Shown: positions 8,914-17,327, counted from the first letter of the stretch. The stretch is 64,000 bases of DNA from Nocardioides panaciterrulae (GCF_013409645.1 NZ_JACCBG010000001.1:3842001-3906000); one strand, 5' to 3'. Notes: a model not told the origin generated them from the sequence alone. Translations and numbers: made by a program.

Positions 8914-9227
8914 TCTCGACCTCTTCCTGAGCTCCTCGCCGGACCGATGGCCCGTTTCCCCGAGCAACTCGAAGCACGCTAGTGCTCATTCGTCACAAAC
9001 GCCACATTTTGCTCAACTTTTCCTGAGCTCATCGGCGTGTCGCGTTGACTAATCACATGAATGTAATTCACACGTTGGCAGCCGTCGGGCGCGGCAGCGC
9101 GCGCGGACGTCACCCTGCTCGAGGCCTCCTGGCCTCTCCTGGGATGACGTCCCAGCTGAGGTTGCCCGTGGGAGGCTGCCCGAGGGGAGGCTGCCGACGG
9201 GAGTCCTCCCTGGGAGCGTGGGAAGGC
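8914..9227. other. 314-nt intergenic region with unusually AT-rich promoter zone
   Basis: No gene seen. Positions 8980-9075 are AT-rich compared with the rest of the window and should hold the promoter of the wall hydrolase. They contain the GTCACA-type repeat at 8992-9006 and, on the minus strand, GTGTGAATTAC and CATGTGATTAG in tandem (about 9050-9072). Positions 9170-9215 carry GGGAGGCTGCC twice and a CTCCC/GGGAG inverted repeat that may act as the terminator of the PAP2 gene ending at 9228. Confidence 0.5.
8992..9006 (-). promoter_or_regulatory. Candidate MtrA box upstream of the NlpC/P60 gene
   Basis: On the plus strand GTCACA (8992-8997) is followed after 3 nt by GCCACA (9001-9006), a 9-bp-spaced direct repeat. 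This resembles the GTCACA-type direct repeats reported for mycobacterial MtrA, whose targets include ripA. It lies 79-93 bp upstream of the start codon. The match is by eye only. Confidence 0.4.
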
Positions 9228-10274
9228 TCAGTCCTGCTCGACGGGCACCGGGGCGGTGGTCGGGGTGGGCTTCGCGGAGCGGCCGTGGCGGTCGAACTTC
9301 TGGCCGCTGGCGATCCCGCCGATGTAGAAGGAGATCAGCGCGATCATGATGCCGGCGATGTTGTCGGAGATGTAGTGCCAGCCGAAGTAGAGGGTGGCGA
9401 AGATCGTGAGCACGAAGTTCACCCAGAACACCCATCTCAGGACCTTCGTCCGCAGGGTGTACTGCACCATCAGCGCCATCAGCAGCGTGATCGCGCAGTG
9501 CAGGCTGGCGAAGCCGGCCACCGACTGCACCGCTCCCTGCACGCCGTAGTGCAGGACGTTGTCGCGTCCGTTGTAGAGCCCGTCCATCAACGAGGAGGCC
9601 GGCGTGTTCGGCAGGGTCTCGTAGAGCCAGGGGTAGCGGAAGCCGGGCCCGAGCGTCGGCAGCGCGTAGTAGGACAGCGTCCCGAGCGACCAGGCCATGC
9701 ACTGGGAGGTGGCGAACCAGTAGCCGTAGCTCAGCTTGCGCGACCAGACCAGCCAGCCCGTCAGCGCCAGCGGCACCAGCGGGAGGAACCACAGGTAGAT
9801 CCACGAGAAGAAGTGCGCAGCGACGCCGGTGCCGAAGAAGCCGTGCAGCAGCAGCGCCGGGTCGTGGCCGAAGAGCAGCGCGTGGTCGATCAGGTGCAGC
9901 TCTCGGTCGTACTTCGTCTCGCCCATGATGAAGGGCAGGAACGACTTGAGGTTCCGGTAGCTGACGTAGGTGATGTAGAAGCAGAGCACCCCCATCACCA
10001 CCAGCACGACCCGGTCACGCGACCAGTGCGTGCGCACCCGGTCCCGGAAGGCGGCCGGCATCGCCCGCGGCCTCAGCCGCGAGACCCACAGCGTCCGCGG
10101 CAGCAGGTCGACCAGGAACGCCGCGCCGACCAGCAGCGGCAGCCGGGCCCACGAGGGACCGAGGAACCCGTCGGGGTCCACCAGGCCGCGGCCCAGCGAC
10201 AGCACCGCCACGACCGCCAGCACCCCCATGGTGCCGGCGATCCCGATCAGCAGGGCATTGGCACGGCGATACAC
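9228..10274 (-). CDS. PAP2/inositol-phosphotransferase-type membrane protein
   Basis: 348 residues with about six to eight membrane segments (for example VLAVVAVLSLGRG, VVLVVMGVLCFYITYVSYR). The C-terminal half has the phosphatase motifs GFASLHCAITLLMAL and YFGWHYISDNIAGI (conserved His and Asp), as in the PAP2_3 / Aur1-like group. It may dephosphorylate or transfer lipid head groups; the substrate is unknown. The GTG at 10272-10274 has TACACT exactly 6 nt upstream, arguing for a leaderless transcript and fixing the start. Confidence 0.75.
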   Translation of the reverse strand: MYRRANALLIGIAGTMGVLAVVAVLSLGRGLVDPDGFLGPSWARLPLLVGAAFLVDLLPRTLWVSRLRPRAMPAAFRDRVRTHWSRDRVVLVVMGVLCFYITYVSYRNLKSFLPFIMGETKYDRELHLIDHALLFGHDPALLLHGFFGTGVAAHFFSWIYLWFLPLVPLALTGWLVWSRKLSYGYWFATSQCMAWSLGTLSYYALPTLGPGFRYPWLYETLPNTPASSLMDGLYNGRDNVLHYGVQGAVQSVAGFASLHCAITLLMALMVQYTLRTKVLRWVFWVNFVLTIFATLYFGWHYISDNIAGIMIALISFYIGGIASGQKFDRHGRSAKPTPTTAPVPVEQD

Positions 10275-10278
10275 CCGG

Positions 10279-11304
10279 TCAGTGTAGGGACCCCGCGTCC
10301 CGGCCGGGACCGGCCCCTTGGACGTCCGGTACGACCGCCAGCTTCGTGGGCTCGACCGCGAGCCGGACCCGCTCCCCCGGACCGGGGTGCAGGTCCAGCG
10401 GCGCGACGGCGTCGATCTCGCCGATCCCGGGCACGCGCACGACGAGGCGCACCTGCTCGGGAGTCACCCGCCCGGACAGCACCTCCCCCTCCAGCGGGCC
10501 GCCCCCGCCGGCCACCAGCGCGGACCGGCGTACGGCGACCGCGCCCGCCCGCGGCAGCCCCGCCGCCTCGAGCAGGACCCGGGCCGGGCCGCCACGGAGC
10601 ACCCCGGCGTAGCCGAGGAACAGCGCGGTCTCGGGGTCCGCCGGCGCCCGCCAGACCTGCGCGATCGGACCGGTCTGCACCACCCGGCCCGCACGCATCA
10701 CGGCCAGCCGGTCGGCCACCGTGAACGCCTCCTCCTGGTCGTGGGTCACCATCAGCGCGGTGGTGCCGGCGGCCCGGAGGACCTCGCGCAGGTCGCCGGC
10801 CAGGCGCTCGCGCAGCCCGGCGTCCAGCGCGGACAGCGGCTCGTCGAGCAGCAGCAGCCGGGGCTGGACGGCGAGCGAGCGGGCCAGCGCCACCCGCTGC
10901 CGCTCGCCCCCGGACAGGGTGGTCGGCAGGCGGTCGTCGTACCCCTCGAGGCCGACGGCGGCCAGCAGCTCGGCCACCCGTCGGCGGACCCCCGGCCGCC
11001 GCCGGATGCGCAGCGGGTAGCCGACGTTGCGCGCGACGGTGAGGTGGTTGAACAGCTGGCCGTCCTGGAACATCAGCGCGAAGCCCCGCTTGTGGGTCGG
11101 CACGCCGGCCAGGTCGCCCCCGTCCCAGCACACCCGCCCCCCGGTCGGCGTCTCCAGCCCGGCCACCGCCCGCAACAGCGTGGACTTGCCGCAGCCGGAC
11201 GGCCCGAGGACCGCCAGCACCTCCCCGTCGGGCAGGTCGACGGAGACGTCGACGACGGCGGGCACCCCGTCGTACGCCACGCTCAGGCGGTCGATCTGCA
11301 GCAT
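10279..11304 (-). CDS. thiQ: Thiamine ABC transporter ATPase
   Basis: 341 residues. Walker A GPSGCGKSTLL (about 34-44), signature LSGGERQRVALARSL, Walker B LLLLDEPLSALD and the switch VTHDQEEA are complete. About 100 extra C-terminal residues form a TOBE-like domain that E. coli ThiQ lacks, so by sequence alone it resembles Fe3+/sulfate importers. The thiamine assignment rests on thiB, thiP and the TPP riboswitch. The ATG at 11302-11304 has TAGGGT 6 nt upstream (11311-11316), a possible internal leaderless promoter in the 21-nt gap after thiP. Confidence 0.85.
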   Translation of the reverse strand: MLQIDRLSVAYDGVPAVVDVSVDLPDGEVLAVLGPSGCGKSTLLRAVAGLETPTGGRVCWDGGDLAGVPTHKRGFALMFQDGQLFNHLTVARNVGYPLRIRRRPGVRRRVAELLAAVGLEGYDDRLPTTLSGGERQRVALARSLAVQPRLLLLDEPLSALDAGLRERLAGDLREVLRAAGTTALMVTHDQEEAFTVADRLAVMRAGRVVQTGPIAQVWRAPADPETALFLGYAGVLRGGPARVLLEAAGLPRAGAVAVRRSALVAGGGGPLEGEVLSGRVTPEQVRLVVRVPGIGEIDAVAPLDLHPGPGERVRLAVEPTKLAVVPDVQGAGPGRDAGSLH

Positions 11305-11325
11305 CTGCGAACCCTAGGGCGGCCG

Positions 11326-12984
11326 CTACAGCGAGCCCACGGAGGGCACCCGCAGCCGCTCCACCAGGAGCATCACGAGCGCGGTGGTGGCGGCCAGGAC
11401 GACCGAGGCGGCCAGGGCCATGCCGTAGTTCATCGGACCGGGGTGGTCGATCAGCCGGTAGATCACGACCGGGACCGTGGGGTGCTCGTCGCGCGACAGG
11501 AACGACGTCGCCCCGAACTCGCCCAGCGAGACGGCGAACGCGAACCCGGCGGCGGCCAGCAGCGGCTTCCACACCACCGGCAGGTCCACGGTGAGCAGCG
11601 TCCGCAGCGGGCCGGCGCCGAGCGAGGCGGCGGCCTGGCGCTGCCGGTCGTCGATGCCGGTGAGCACCGGGGCGATCGTGCGCACCACCAGCGGGAGCGC
11701 GACCAGCGCCTGCGCGATCGGCACCAGCATCGGCGAGTCGCGCAGGTCCAGCGGCGGGTGGTCCAGCGTGATGAGGAACCCGAAGCCGAGCGTCACCGCC
11801 GAGACCCCCAGCGGCAGCATGAAGAACCCGTCGAGGCCGATGCGCACCCGGCGCTCGGCGCGGGTGCGGGACCGCCGGGTCACCACCAGGGCGACCAGCA
11901 GGCCGAGCGTGAGCGACATCCAGGTGGCGTCCACGGCGGTGCGCAGCGAGGTGACCAGCGCGTCGGTCACGGGCACCAGCAGCGCCTGGTGGGTGCCGTC
12001 GGTGGTCAGCGCCCGGTAGTTGCCCAGGCTCCAGCCCCCGTCGACGCGCAGCGAGCCGGCGACCAGGGTCGCGATCGGCGCGGCCACGAGCACGAGCAGC
12101 AGGGCGGTGGACAGCAGCGCGGCGACGTCCCCGCGCACCGGTCGGCGGGGCCGGGCCCGGACCCTCGACGCCGTCGGGTCGGCGACCCGGCGCAGCCGGC
12201 CGGCGACCAGCAGCAGCGCCACCACCGCGACCAGCTGCAGGATCGACAGCGCGGCGGCCGCCTGCAGGTCGAGCAGGTTGGTGGTCAGCAGGTAGATCTC
12301 GGTCTCGACCGAGGAGTAGTGCGGTGCGCCGAGGGTGAGCACGACCCCGAAGGCGGTCGCGCAGAACAGGAACACCACGCTGGCCGCGGACACGATCGCC
12401 GGGCGCAGCGCCGGCAGCGTGACCGTCCACAGCACCTGCCAGGGGCTCGCACCGAGCGCGGCGGCGGCCTCGGCCGGCCGGGGGTCGAGCGACTCCCACG
12501 TGGACCCGACCGCCCGGATCACGACGGCCACGTTGAAGAACACCAGGCCGGCGATGATCGCCGCCGCGGTCCCGTCGAGGCCGAGGAACCCCAGCGGGCC
12601 GGCCTCGCCGAGCAGCTCACGGAACGCGACGCCGACCACCACGGTGGGCAGCACGAACGGCACCAGCAGCGCGGCGCGGACCAGGTCCCGGCCGGGGAAC
12701 CGCAGGCGGTGGAGGGCGTACGCCGCGGGCAGCCCGAGCAGCACCGCGACCGCGGTGCCGACCGAGGCCGACCAGACCGTGAACCACAGCACCCGGTGGA
12801 CCCGCGGCCGGCCCAGCACCTCGAGGACCGCGCCCGGGTCGAAGGAGCCGTCGGCGAAGAAGCCGCGCTCGAGCATGCCGCTGACCGGCAGCACGAAGAA
12901 CGCGCCCAGCACCAGCACGGGCACCACCGCAGGCCCGACGAGGCCCAGGCGCCTCGACCAGCGCCGGCCCGCGCGGGTGCTCAC
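11326..12984 (-). CDS. thiP: Thiamine ABC transporter permease (two-domain)
   Basis: 552 residues, a tandem fusion of two ABC permease domains of about six membrane helices each. EAA-type loops for ATPase docking are visible in the first half (EAAAALGASPWQVLWTVTLP) and second half (RQRQAAASLGAGPLRTLLTV). ThiP and SfuB share this form. The GTG start lies 7 nt after the thiB stop, so it is co-translated with thiB. Confidence 0.88.
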   Translation of the reverse strand: MSTRAGRRWSRRLGLVGPAVVPVLVLGAFFVLPVSGMLERGFFADGSFDPGAVLEVLGRPRVHRVLWFTVWSASVGTAVAVLLGLPAAYALHRLRFPGRDLVRAALLVPFVLPTVVVGVAFRELLGEAGPLGFLGLDGTAAAIIAGLVFFNVAVVIRAVGSTWESLDPRPAEAAAALGASPWQVLWTVTLPALRPAIVSAASVVFLFCATAFGVVLTLGAPHYSSVETEIYLLTTNLLDLQAAAALSILQLVAVVALLLVAGRLRRVADPTASRVRARPRRPVRGDVAALLSTALLLVLVAAPIATLVAGSLRVDGGWSLGNYRALTTDGTHQALLVPVTDALVTSLRTAVDATWMSLTLGLLVALVVTRRSRTRAERRVRIGLDGFFMLPLGVSAVTLGFGFLITLDHPPLDLRDSPMLVPIAQALVALPLVVRTIAPVLTGIDDRQRQAAASLGAGPLRTLLTVDLPVVWKPLLAAAGFAFAVSLGEFGATSFLSRDEHPTVPVVIYRLIDHPGPMNYGMALAASVVLAATTALVMLLVERLRVPSVGSL

Positions 12985-12991
12985 AGCTCGC

Positions 12992-14059
12992 TCATCGGGA
13001 GGTGACGTCGCTCCACTCCTGCAACCACTCCGCGCGGTGGGCGGCCACGTCGGCCGGGTCCACGGTGTACGGGTGGTCGGGCTGGACGGCGAACTTCGCC
13101 CACTGCTTCGGCAACGGCACGCCGTCGACCACGGGGAAGACGTACATGCTCGTCGGCAGCGCGGCCTGCGCCGGCTGGCTGTCGAGGAACCGCACGAACG
13201 CCTGGGCGCCCTTCGGGTTGGCGGCCCCGGCGAGCACCCCGGCGTACTCGACCTGGCGGAAGCAGGTGTCGAGCAGCGCGCTGGTCGTCGAGGAGCTCGA
13301 CCCCTTCGGCACCGTGTAGGCGGGCGAGGAGTCGTAGGACAGCACGATCGGCCGGTCCCCCTTGCCGCCGCCCTGGGTGAAGTCCACCTCGTAGGCCTGC
13401 TCCCAGCCGGAGGTGATCTCGGCGTCGTTGGCCATCAGCCGCGACCAGTAGCCCTGCCAGCCGTCGCCGTACTTGGCGATCGTGGCGAGCAGGAACGCCA
13501 GGCCGGTGGAGCTGGTGGCGGCACCGGGCAGCACGAACTCGCCCTTGTACGCCGGGTCGGTCAGGTCGTCCATCGTCCGCGGCGGCGCCTGGTGGTGGGC
13601 CTTGAACCAGGTGTCGTCGACGTTGACGCAGACGTCGCCGTTGTCGACCGGGGTGAGCGCGTGGGCGTCGTCGCCGGGCAGCGCGTAGTCCGAGACCCCG
13701 GCGGGCTCGTCCCAGGAGTACGGCGCGAACACGCCGGCCTCGAGCGCGCGGGACGCGAAGGTGTTGTCCACCCCGAACGCGACGTCGCCGAGCGGGTCGT
13801 CCTTGGTCAGCACCAGCTTGTTGGTCAGCTGGCCGGCGTCCCCCTCGGCCTTCACGACCAGGTCGTAGCCCGACTGCTGCTCGAACTTGCGGATCAGCGG
13901 CTTGGGCAGCGTGAACGAGTCGTGGGTGACCAGCACGACCTTGCTGCTCGAGGAGCTGCTGTCGTCGGCGGAGTCACCACCGATCACCGAGCAGCCCGAG
14001 GCGGTGACCGCCATGGCCGTGATCGTGACGAGTGCGCCGAGCGCGCGTGTGGACTTCAC
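12992..14059 (-). CDS. thiB: Thiamine-binding lipoprotein of the ABC importer
   Basis: 355 residues. The lipobox TASGC near residue 23 predicts a membrane-anchored lipoprotein outside the cell. VVLVTHDSFTLPKPLIRKFE, YDLVVKAEGDAGQLTNKL and DVAFGVDNTFASRA match the TbpA/ThiB substrate-binding family. The GTG start at 14057-14059 uses GAAGGGAG, which is the 3' end of the TPP riboswitch, as its ribosome site. It is the first gene of thiBPQ. Confidence 0.92.
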   Translation of the reverse strand: MKSTRALGALVTITAMAVTASGCSVIGGDSADDSSSSSSKVVLVTHDSFTLPKPLIRKFEQQSGYDLVVKAEGDAGQLTNKLVLTKDDPLGDVAFGVDNTFASRALEAGVFAPYSWDEPAGVSDYALPGDDAHALTPVDNGDVCVNVDDTWFKAHHQAPPRTMDDLTDPAYKGEFVLPGAATSSTGLAFLLATIAKYGDGWQGYWSRLMANDAEITSGWEQAYEVDFTQGGGKGDRPIVLSYDSSPAYTVPKGSSSSTTSALLDTCFRQVEYAGVLAGAANPKGAQAFVRFLDSQPAQAALPTSMYVFPVVDGVPLPKQWAKFAVQPDHPYTVDPADVAAHRAEWLQEWSDVTSR

Positions 14060-14063
14060 GTGG

Positions 14064-14160
14064 ACTCCCTTCGCCGGTGCTAACCGGAGCAGGTTCGGAG
14101 GGTCTGCGGCTGTTCCGCACTCTCAGCACGCTGGTCCGTCAGGACGGGCGCGCTCCCCTG
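14064..14160 (-). promoter_or_regulatory. TPP riboswitch (THI element)
   Basis: On the minus strand the RNA carries the conserved THI pieces in order: AGGGGAGC, CTGAGAGTGCGG, GCAGACCCTCCGAACCTG, CCGGTTAGCACCGGCGAAGGGAG. The last piece includes the thiB ribosome site, so thiamine pyrophosphate binding should hide it and block translation. A TAGTGT -10 element lies just upstream (14173-14178). Confidence 0.95.
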
Positions 14161-14198
14161 TCTTGTGCCGCCACACTACCCGGCCGCCCCGACCACCC

Positions 14199-14240
14199 GG
14201 ACCGCGCTGGCCGGACCGCGCTGGCCGGACCGTGCTGGCC
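14199..14240. repeat. Three 14-bp tandem repeats
   Basis: GGACCGCGCTGGCC at 14199-14212 and 14213-14226, and GGACCGTGCTGGCC at 14227-14240 (one change). They lie between the end of the ECF41 gene and the thiamine operon promoter. Role unknown; probably replication slippage. Confidence 0.9.
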
Positions 14241-14261
14241 GGGCTGCTCAGCGGCCCGGGC

Positions 14262-15158
14262 TCACCGGGTCAGCCGCACCACCTCGTCGAGACGGGCCAG
14301 CTTGGCGGGGTTGCGCACGTAGTAGATCGCGGTGACCAGGCCGTCCTCCACGAGGAGCGACCCGATCGCGTCCAGCTCGCCGCCGACGCGGATGCGCAGC
14401 GCCGGGGCGCCGTTGACCACCACGACCTCTGCCTGGGCGGTGCCGTCCTTGGGCGCGACCGCGTCGAGGAACCGCAACACCTTCTCGCGCCCCAGGATCG
14501 GCCGCAGCGCCGCCTTCTTGACCCCGCCCCCGTCGGACACCAGGACCACGTCGGGCGAGAGCACGTCGAGCAGGCTCTGGATGTCGCCCGTCGCGGTCGC
14601 CGTCAGGAAGCGGGCGACGACCTCCTCGCGCAGCCCCGCCGGCACCTCGGCCCGGGGCCGCCGCTCCTCCACGTGCGCCCGGGCCCGGCGGGCGATCTGG
14701 CGGACCGCCGCCGGCGACCTGTCCACGGCCGCCGCGATCTCGTCGTAGGACAGCGCGAAGACCTCCCGGAGCACGAACACCGCGCGCTCGGTGGGCGCGA
14801 GGGTCTCCAGCACCAGCAGCATCGCGGTCGAGACGCTGTCGGCGAGCTCGAGGTCCTCCGCGACGTCCGGCGTGGTGAGCAGCGGCTCGGGGAGCCACGG
14901 CCCGACGTACTCCTCCCGACGGCGCTGCAGGGTGCGGAGCCGGTTCAGTCCGAGCCGGGTCACGATCCGCACCAGGTAGGCCCGCTGGTCGCGGACGGCG
15001 GCGTGGTCGACCTCGGCCCACCGCAGCCAGGTCTCCTGCAGGACGTCCTCGGCGTCGGCGGCCGAGCCGAGCATCTCGTAGGCGACCGTGAACAGCAGGT
15101 TGCGGTGGGTCACGAAGGTGTCGGTGGCGTCCCGGGAGCCGTGCTCGGCGGTGCTCAC
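14262..15158 (-). CDS. ECF41-family sigma factor with SnoaL-like C-terminal domain
   Basis: 298 residues. Sigma-2 at about 18-85 (AYEMLGSAADAEDVLQETWL) and sigma-4 at about 110-165 (ERAVFVLREVFALSYDEIA). The extension at 175-298 is a SnoaL-like domain. The three ECF41 hallmarks are present: WLPEP (88-92), DGGG (209-212) and NPAKL (283-287, for NPDKL). In this family the extension replaces an anti-sigma factor in controlling activity. The GTG start overlaps the stop of the upstream partner gene (GTGA), so the two are translationally coupled. Confidence 0.93.
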   Translation of the reverse strand: MSTAEHGSRDATDTFVTHRNLLFTVAYEMLGSAADAEDVLQETWLRWAEVDHAAVRDQRAYLVRIVTRLGLNRLRTLQRRREEYVGPWLPEPLLTTPDVAEDLELADSVSTAMLLVLETLAPTERAVFVLREVFALSYDEIAAAVDRSPAAVRQIARRARAHVEERRPRAEVPAGLREEVVARFLTATATGDIQSLLDVLSPDVVLVSDGGGVKKAALRPILGREKVLRFLDAVAPKDGTAQAEVVVVNGAPALRIRVGGELDAIGSLLVEDGLVTAIYYVRNPAKLARLDEVVRLTR

Positions 15159-15748
15159 GAGGCCGAGGGTACGTCGTCGGCGGGCTGCGACAGGGGCAGC
15201 TCGCACACCTCGGAGTAGCCCTGACTCTGCAACCCGGCGGCGGAGTTGAAGCGGGAGCGCATGTTCTCCAGCGCGATCATCTGGGTCAGCTCGACGACCG
15301 CCGCGGCGCCCAGCTGGTCGACCAGGCCGGCCACCATCTCGTCGGTGACGGTCGGCGGGGTGAGGCTCATCGCCTCGGCGTACGCCAGCACGTCGCGCTC
15401 CAGCGCCGTGAAGACCCGGGAGTCCCGCCACCGCGGCACCTCGCGCACCTTGGCCAGGTCCAGGCCGTCGTCGTGCGCCTTGAAGTAGCCGAAGTCGAGG
15501 CACCAGCTGCAGCCGATCACGCCGGCGCTGGCGAGCTGCGCGTAGGACTTCAGGTGGGGGTCCAGCGCCCGCCACCTCGACACCTTGCCCTCGAAGGACA
15601 CCACGGCCCTCAGGACCGGCTTGTTGTGGAAGTAGACGAAGAGGTTGTCGGGCAGCTCGTCGCCGATCATGCGCCGGGCGACCGCCTTCACCACGGCGCC
15701 GTAGACGCCGCTCAACCTGGCCTTCGGGATCCGGAAGGTGCTCGCCAC
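15155..15748 (-). CDS. Carboxymuconolactone decarboxylase/AhpD-like protein, ECF41 partner
   Basis: 197 residues, with the redox pair Cys80-Ser-Trp-Cys83 in VIGCSWCLDFG as in AhpD-like proteins. ECF41 sigma factors are normally encoded next to a COE gene (carboxymuconolactone decarboxylase, oxidoreductase or epimerase), which fits. The substrate is unknown. The GTG at 15746-15748 is taken as start because GAGGAG lies 7 nt upstream and the predicted transcript begins near 15784; an earlier in-frame ATG at 15790 would lie upstream of that transcript. Confidence 0.88.
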   Translation of the reverse strand: MASTFRIPKARLSGVYGAVVKAVARRMIGDELPDNLFVYFHNKPVLRAVVSFEGKVSRWRALDPHLKSYAQLASAGVIGCSWCLDFGYFKAHDDGLDLAKVREVPRWRDSRVFTALERDVLAYAEAMSLTPPTVTDEMVAGLVDQLGAAAVVELTQMIALENMRSRFNSAAGLQSQGYSEVCELPLSQPADDVPSAS

Positions 15749-15790
15749 GGGGTGCTCCTCTGCTCGGTGTGATGGGTCCGTCGACATCAA

Positions 15791-15843
15791 GACACCGCGG
15801 GCAGCGCCGGTGTGACAACCCCGTGTGACAAGCCGGTGTGACA
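15791..15843 (-). promoter_or_regulatory. ECF41-type promoter with three -35 boxes
   Basis: On the minus strand TGTCACA occurs three times at an exact 13-bp period (15837-15843, 15824-15830, 15811-15817). The proximal box is followed by 16 nt and TGTC (15791-15794), close to the reported ECF41 promoter TGTCACA-N16-CGTC. It would drive the partner gene and the sigma gene itself. The repeats also lie about 40-70 bp upstream of the divergent esterase start. Confidence 0.75.
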
Positions 15844-15879
15844 GAGGCGGGCGACCGGACGTGTGAGAGCCTCGGCGCC

Positions 15880-16818
15880 ATGAGCGCCCGCGGGGTCCCC
15901 AGCCGACGTCACCAGCTGCTGGCCCGGGCCGTGCCCCGGGTGCGCCGGTCCCGCGAGCTGGACACCGAGGCCGCCGAGCGGGCGCGGCTCGAGCGCTGGC
16001 ACGCCGGGCTGGACCGGTCGCTGCCGACCCGGCTGGTGCCGCGGTTCGAGCGGCGCTTCTCGGTCGTCACCGAGACCCTGGCGGCCGGCGACCCGGTCGG
16101 CGCCGGCTTCCCGGCGTACGTCCTCACGCCGCGACACCTCGAGCCGCGGCGCACGGTGGTCTACCTGCACGGCGGCGGCTTCGTGGCGCCGATCGACCCC
16201 TTCCACGTCCGCTACGCCGCGCGGCTGGCCACCCGGCTGCACGCGCGGGTCGTGCTGCCCGACTACCCGCTGGCCCCCGAGCACAGCTGGCGCGACTCCC
16301 ACGAGCCGGTGGTGGAGCTGACCGCGCGCTGGCTCACCGAGCCCGAGCCGGTGGTGCTGGCCGGCGACTCGGCCGGCGGCGGCCTCGCGCTGGCGATCGC
16401 CGAGGCGCTGCGCGACCGCGGGGGCCCGCAGCCCTCGCACCTGCTGCTGCACTCGCCCTGGGTCGACCTGACCACCTCGACCCCCGAGACCGAGTCGTTC
16501 TCGCGACGCGACCCGTGGCTGTTCCTCGGCAAGCTGCGCGCCTACGCGGCCTGGTGGGCCGGCACGCCGGACGACCTGGCCCGCTTCGAGGTCTCCCCCG
16601 CGCTCGGCGAGCTCGACGGGCTGCCGCCCGCGCTGGTGTTCTGCGGCACCCGCGACACCCTCGCGCCCGGCTGCCGGCTGCTCGCGTCGCGGGCCGAGGG
16701 CACCTCCTGGGACCTCACCTACGTCGAGGAGCCCGACCTGATCCACGTCTACCCGCTGCTGCCGCTGGTGCCCGAGGCGGGGCGGGCGTGGCGGCAGACG
16801 GTCGCGTTCCTCGGATGA
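15880..16818 (+). CDS. Alpha/beta hydrolase, hormone-sensitive-lipase family
   Basis: 312 residues from the ATG at 15880; a longer reading from 15838 would run through the TGTCACA repeats and is not favoured. The oxyanion-hole motif HGGGF lies near residue 100. The nucleophile elbow is GDSAGGGLALAIAEAL, the acid is probably in CGTRDTLAPG, and the His in DLIHVYPLLP. A cytosolic esterase or lipase; the substrate is unknown. It overlaps the following acetyltransferase by ATGA. Confidence 0.88.
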   Translation: MSARGVPSRRHQLLARAVPRVRRSRELDTEAAERARLERWHAGLDRSLPTRLVPRFERRFSVVTETLAAGDPVGAGFPAYVLTPRHLEPRRTVVYLHGGGFVAPIDPFHVRYAARLATRLHARVVLPDYPLAPEHSWRDSHEPVVELTARWLTEPEPVVLAGDSAGGGLALAIAEALRDRGGPQPSHLLLHSPWVDLTTSTPETESFSRRDPWLFLGKLRAYAAWWAGTPDDLARFEVSPALGELDGLPPALVFCGTRDTLAPGCRLLASRAEGTSWDLTYVEEPDLIHVYPLLPLVPEAGRAWRQTVAFLG

Positions 16819-17270
16819 GGCCCGGCCCGCGGCCGGCGGTCGTCGCGGTCGGCTTCGACGACCTCGACGCGCGGACGGCGTACGACGTGTGGCGGCTGCG
16901 TCAGTCGGTGTTCGTCGTCGAGCAGGAGTGTCCCTACCCGGACCTCGACGGCCGCGACGTCGAGCCCGGCACCCGGCACGTGCTGCTCTCGGACGAGACC
17001 GGCGCCCTGTGCGGCTACGCCCGCGTGCTCGACGACGGTGACGCGTGGCGGATCGGCCGGGTGCTGCTCGCGCCGGCCCTGCGCGGGCGCGGGGGGTCCG
17101 ACCCGCTGATGCGGGCGGCACTGGCCCAGTGCCCGGACCGGGACGTGGTGCTGGACGCGCAGTCACCGCTGGCCGGGTGGTACGCCTCGTACGGGTTCGT
17201 CGTGGCCGGGCCGGAGTTCGTCGAGGACGGGATCCCGCACGTCCCGATGCGGCTGCCCCGCGCCCGCTGA
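16815..17270 (+). CDS. GNAT-family N-acetyltransferase (ElaA-like)
   Basis: 151 residues. LRQSVFVVEQECPYPDLDG is typical of ElaA-like acetyltransferases. IGRVLLAPALRGRGGSDPLM is the acetyl-CoA-binding Q/RxxGxG/A-type loop, and GWYASYGFVVAGPEFVEDGI is the usual C-terminal strand. The ATG overlaps the esterase stop (ATGA), so the two are co-translated. Target not known. Confidence 0.85.
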   Translation: MRPGPRPAVVAVGFDDLDARTAYDVWRLRQSVFVVEQECPYPDLDGRDVEPGTRHVLLSDETGALCGYARVLDDGDAWRIGRVLLAPALRGRGGSDPLMRAALAQCPDRDVVLDAQSPLAGWYASYGFVVAGPEFVEDGIPHVPMRLPRAR

Positions 17271-17284
17271 CCCGCGCCCGCTGA
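17257..17284. repeat. 14-bp tandem duplication over a stop codon
   Basis: CCCGCGCCCGCTGA occurs twice head to tail (17257-17270, 17271-17284). The first copy ends with the acetyltransferase stop, so the stop codon is duplicated downstream. Confidence 0.9.
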
Positions 17285-17327
17285 CCCCGGCCCGCAACCA
17301 CCGGTCCGGCCCACGCGTCAGAAGGGC

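Noticed and set aside
10279..14059. Iron(III) ABC importer, which the ATPase and two-domain permease resemble
   Set aside because: The TPP riboswitch and the ThiB-type binding protein fit thiamine; the binding protein lacks the iron-binding tyrosine pair region seen in Fbp proteins by eye.
15749..15790. Earlier in-frame ATG start of the carboxymuconolactone decarboxylase-like gene
   Set aside because: It lies upstream of the expected transcript start of the ECF41 promoter, and the GTG at 15748 has a good ribosome site.
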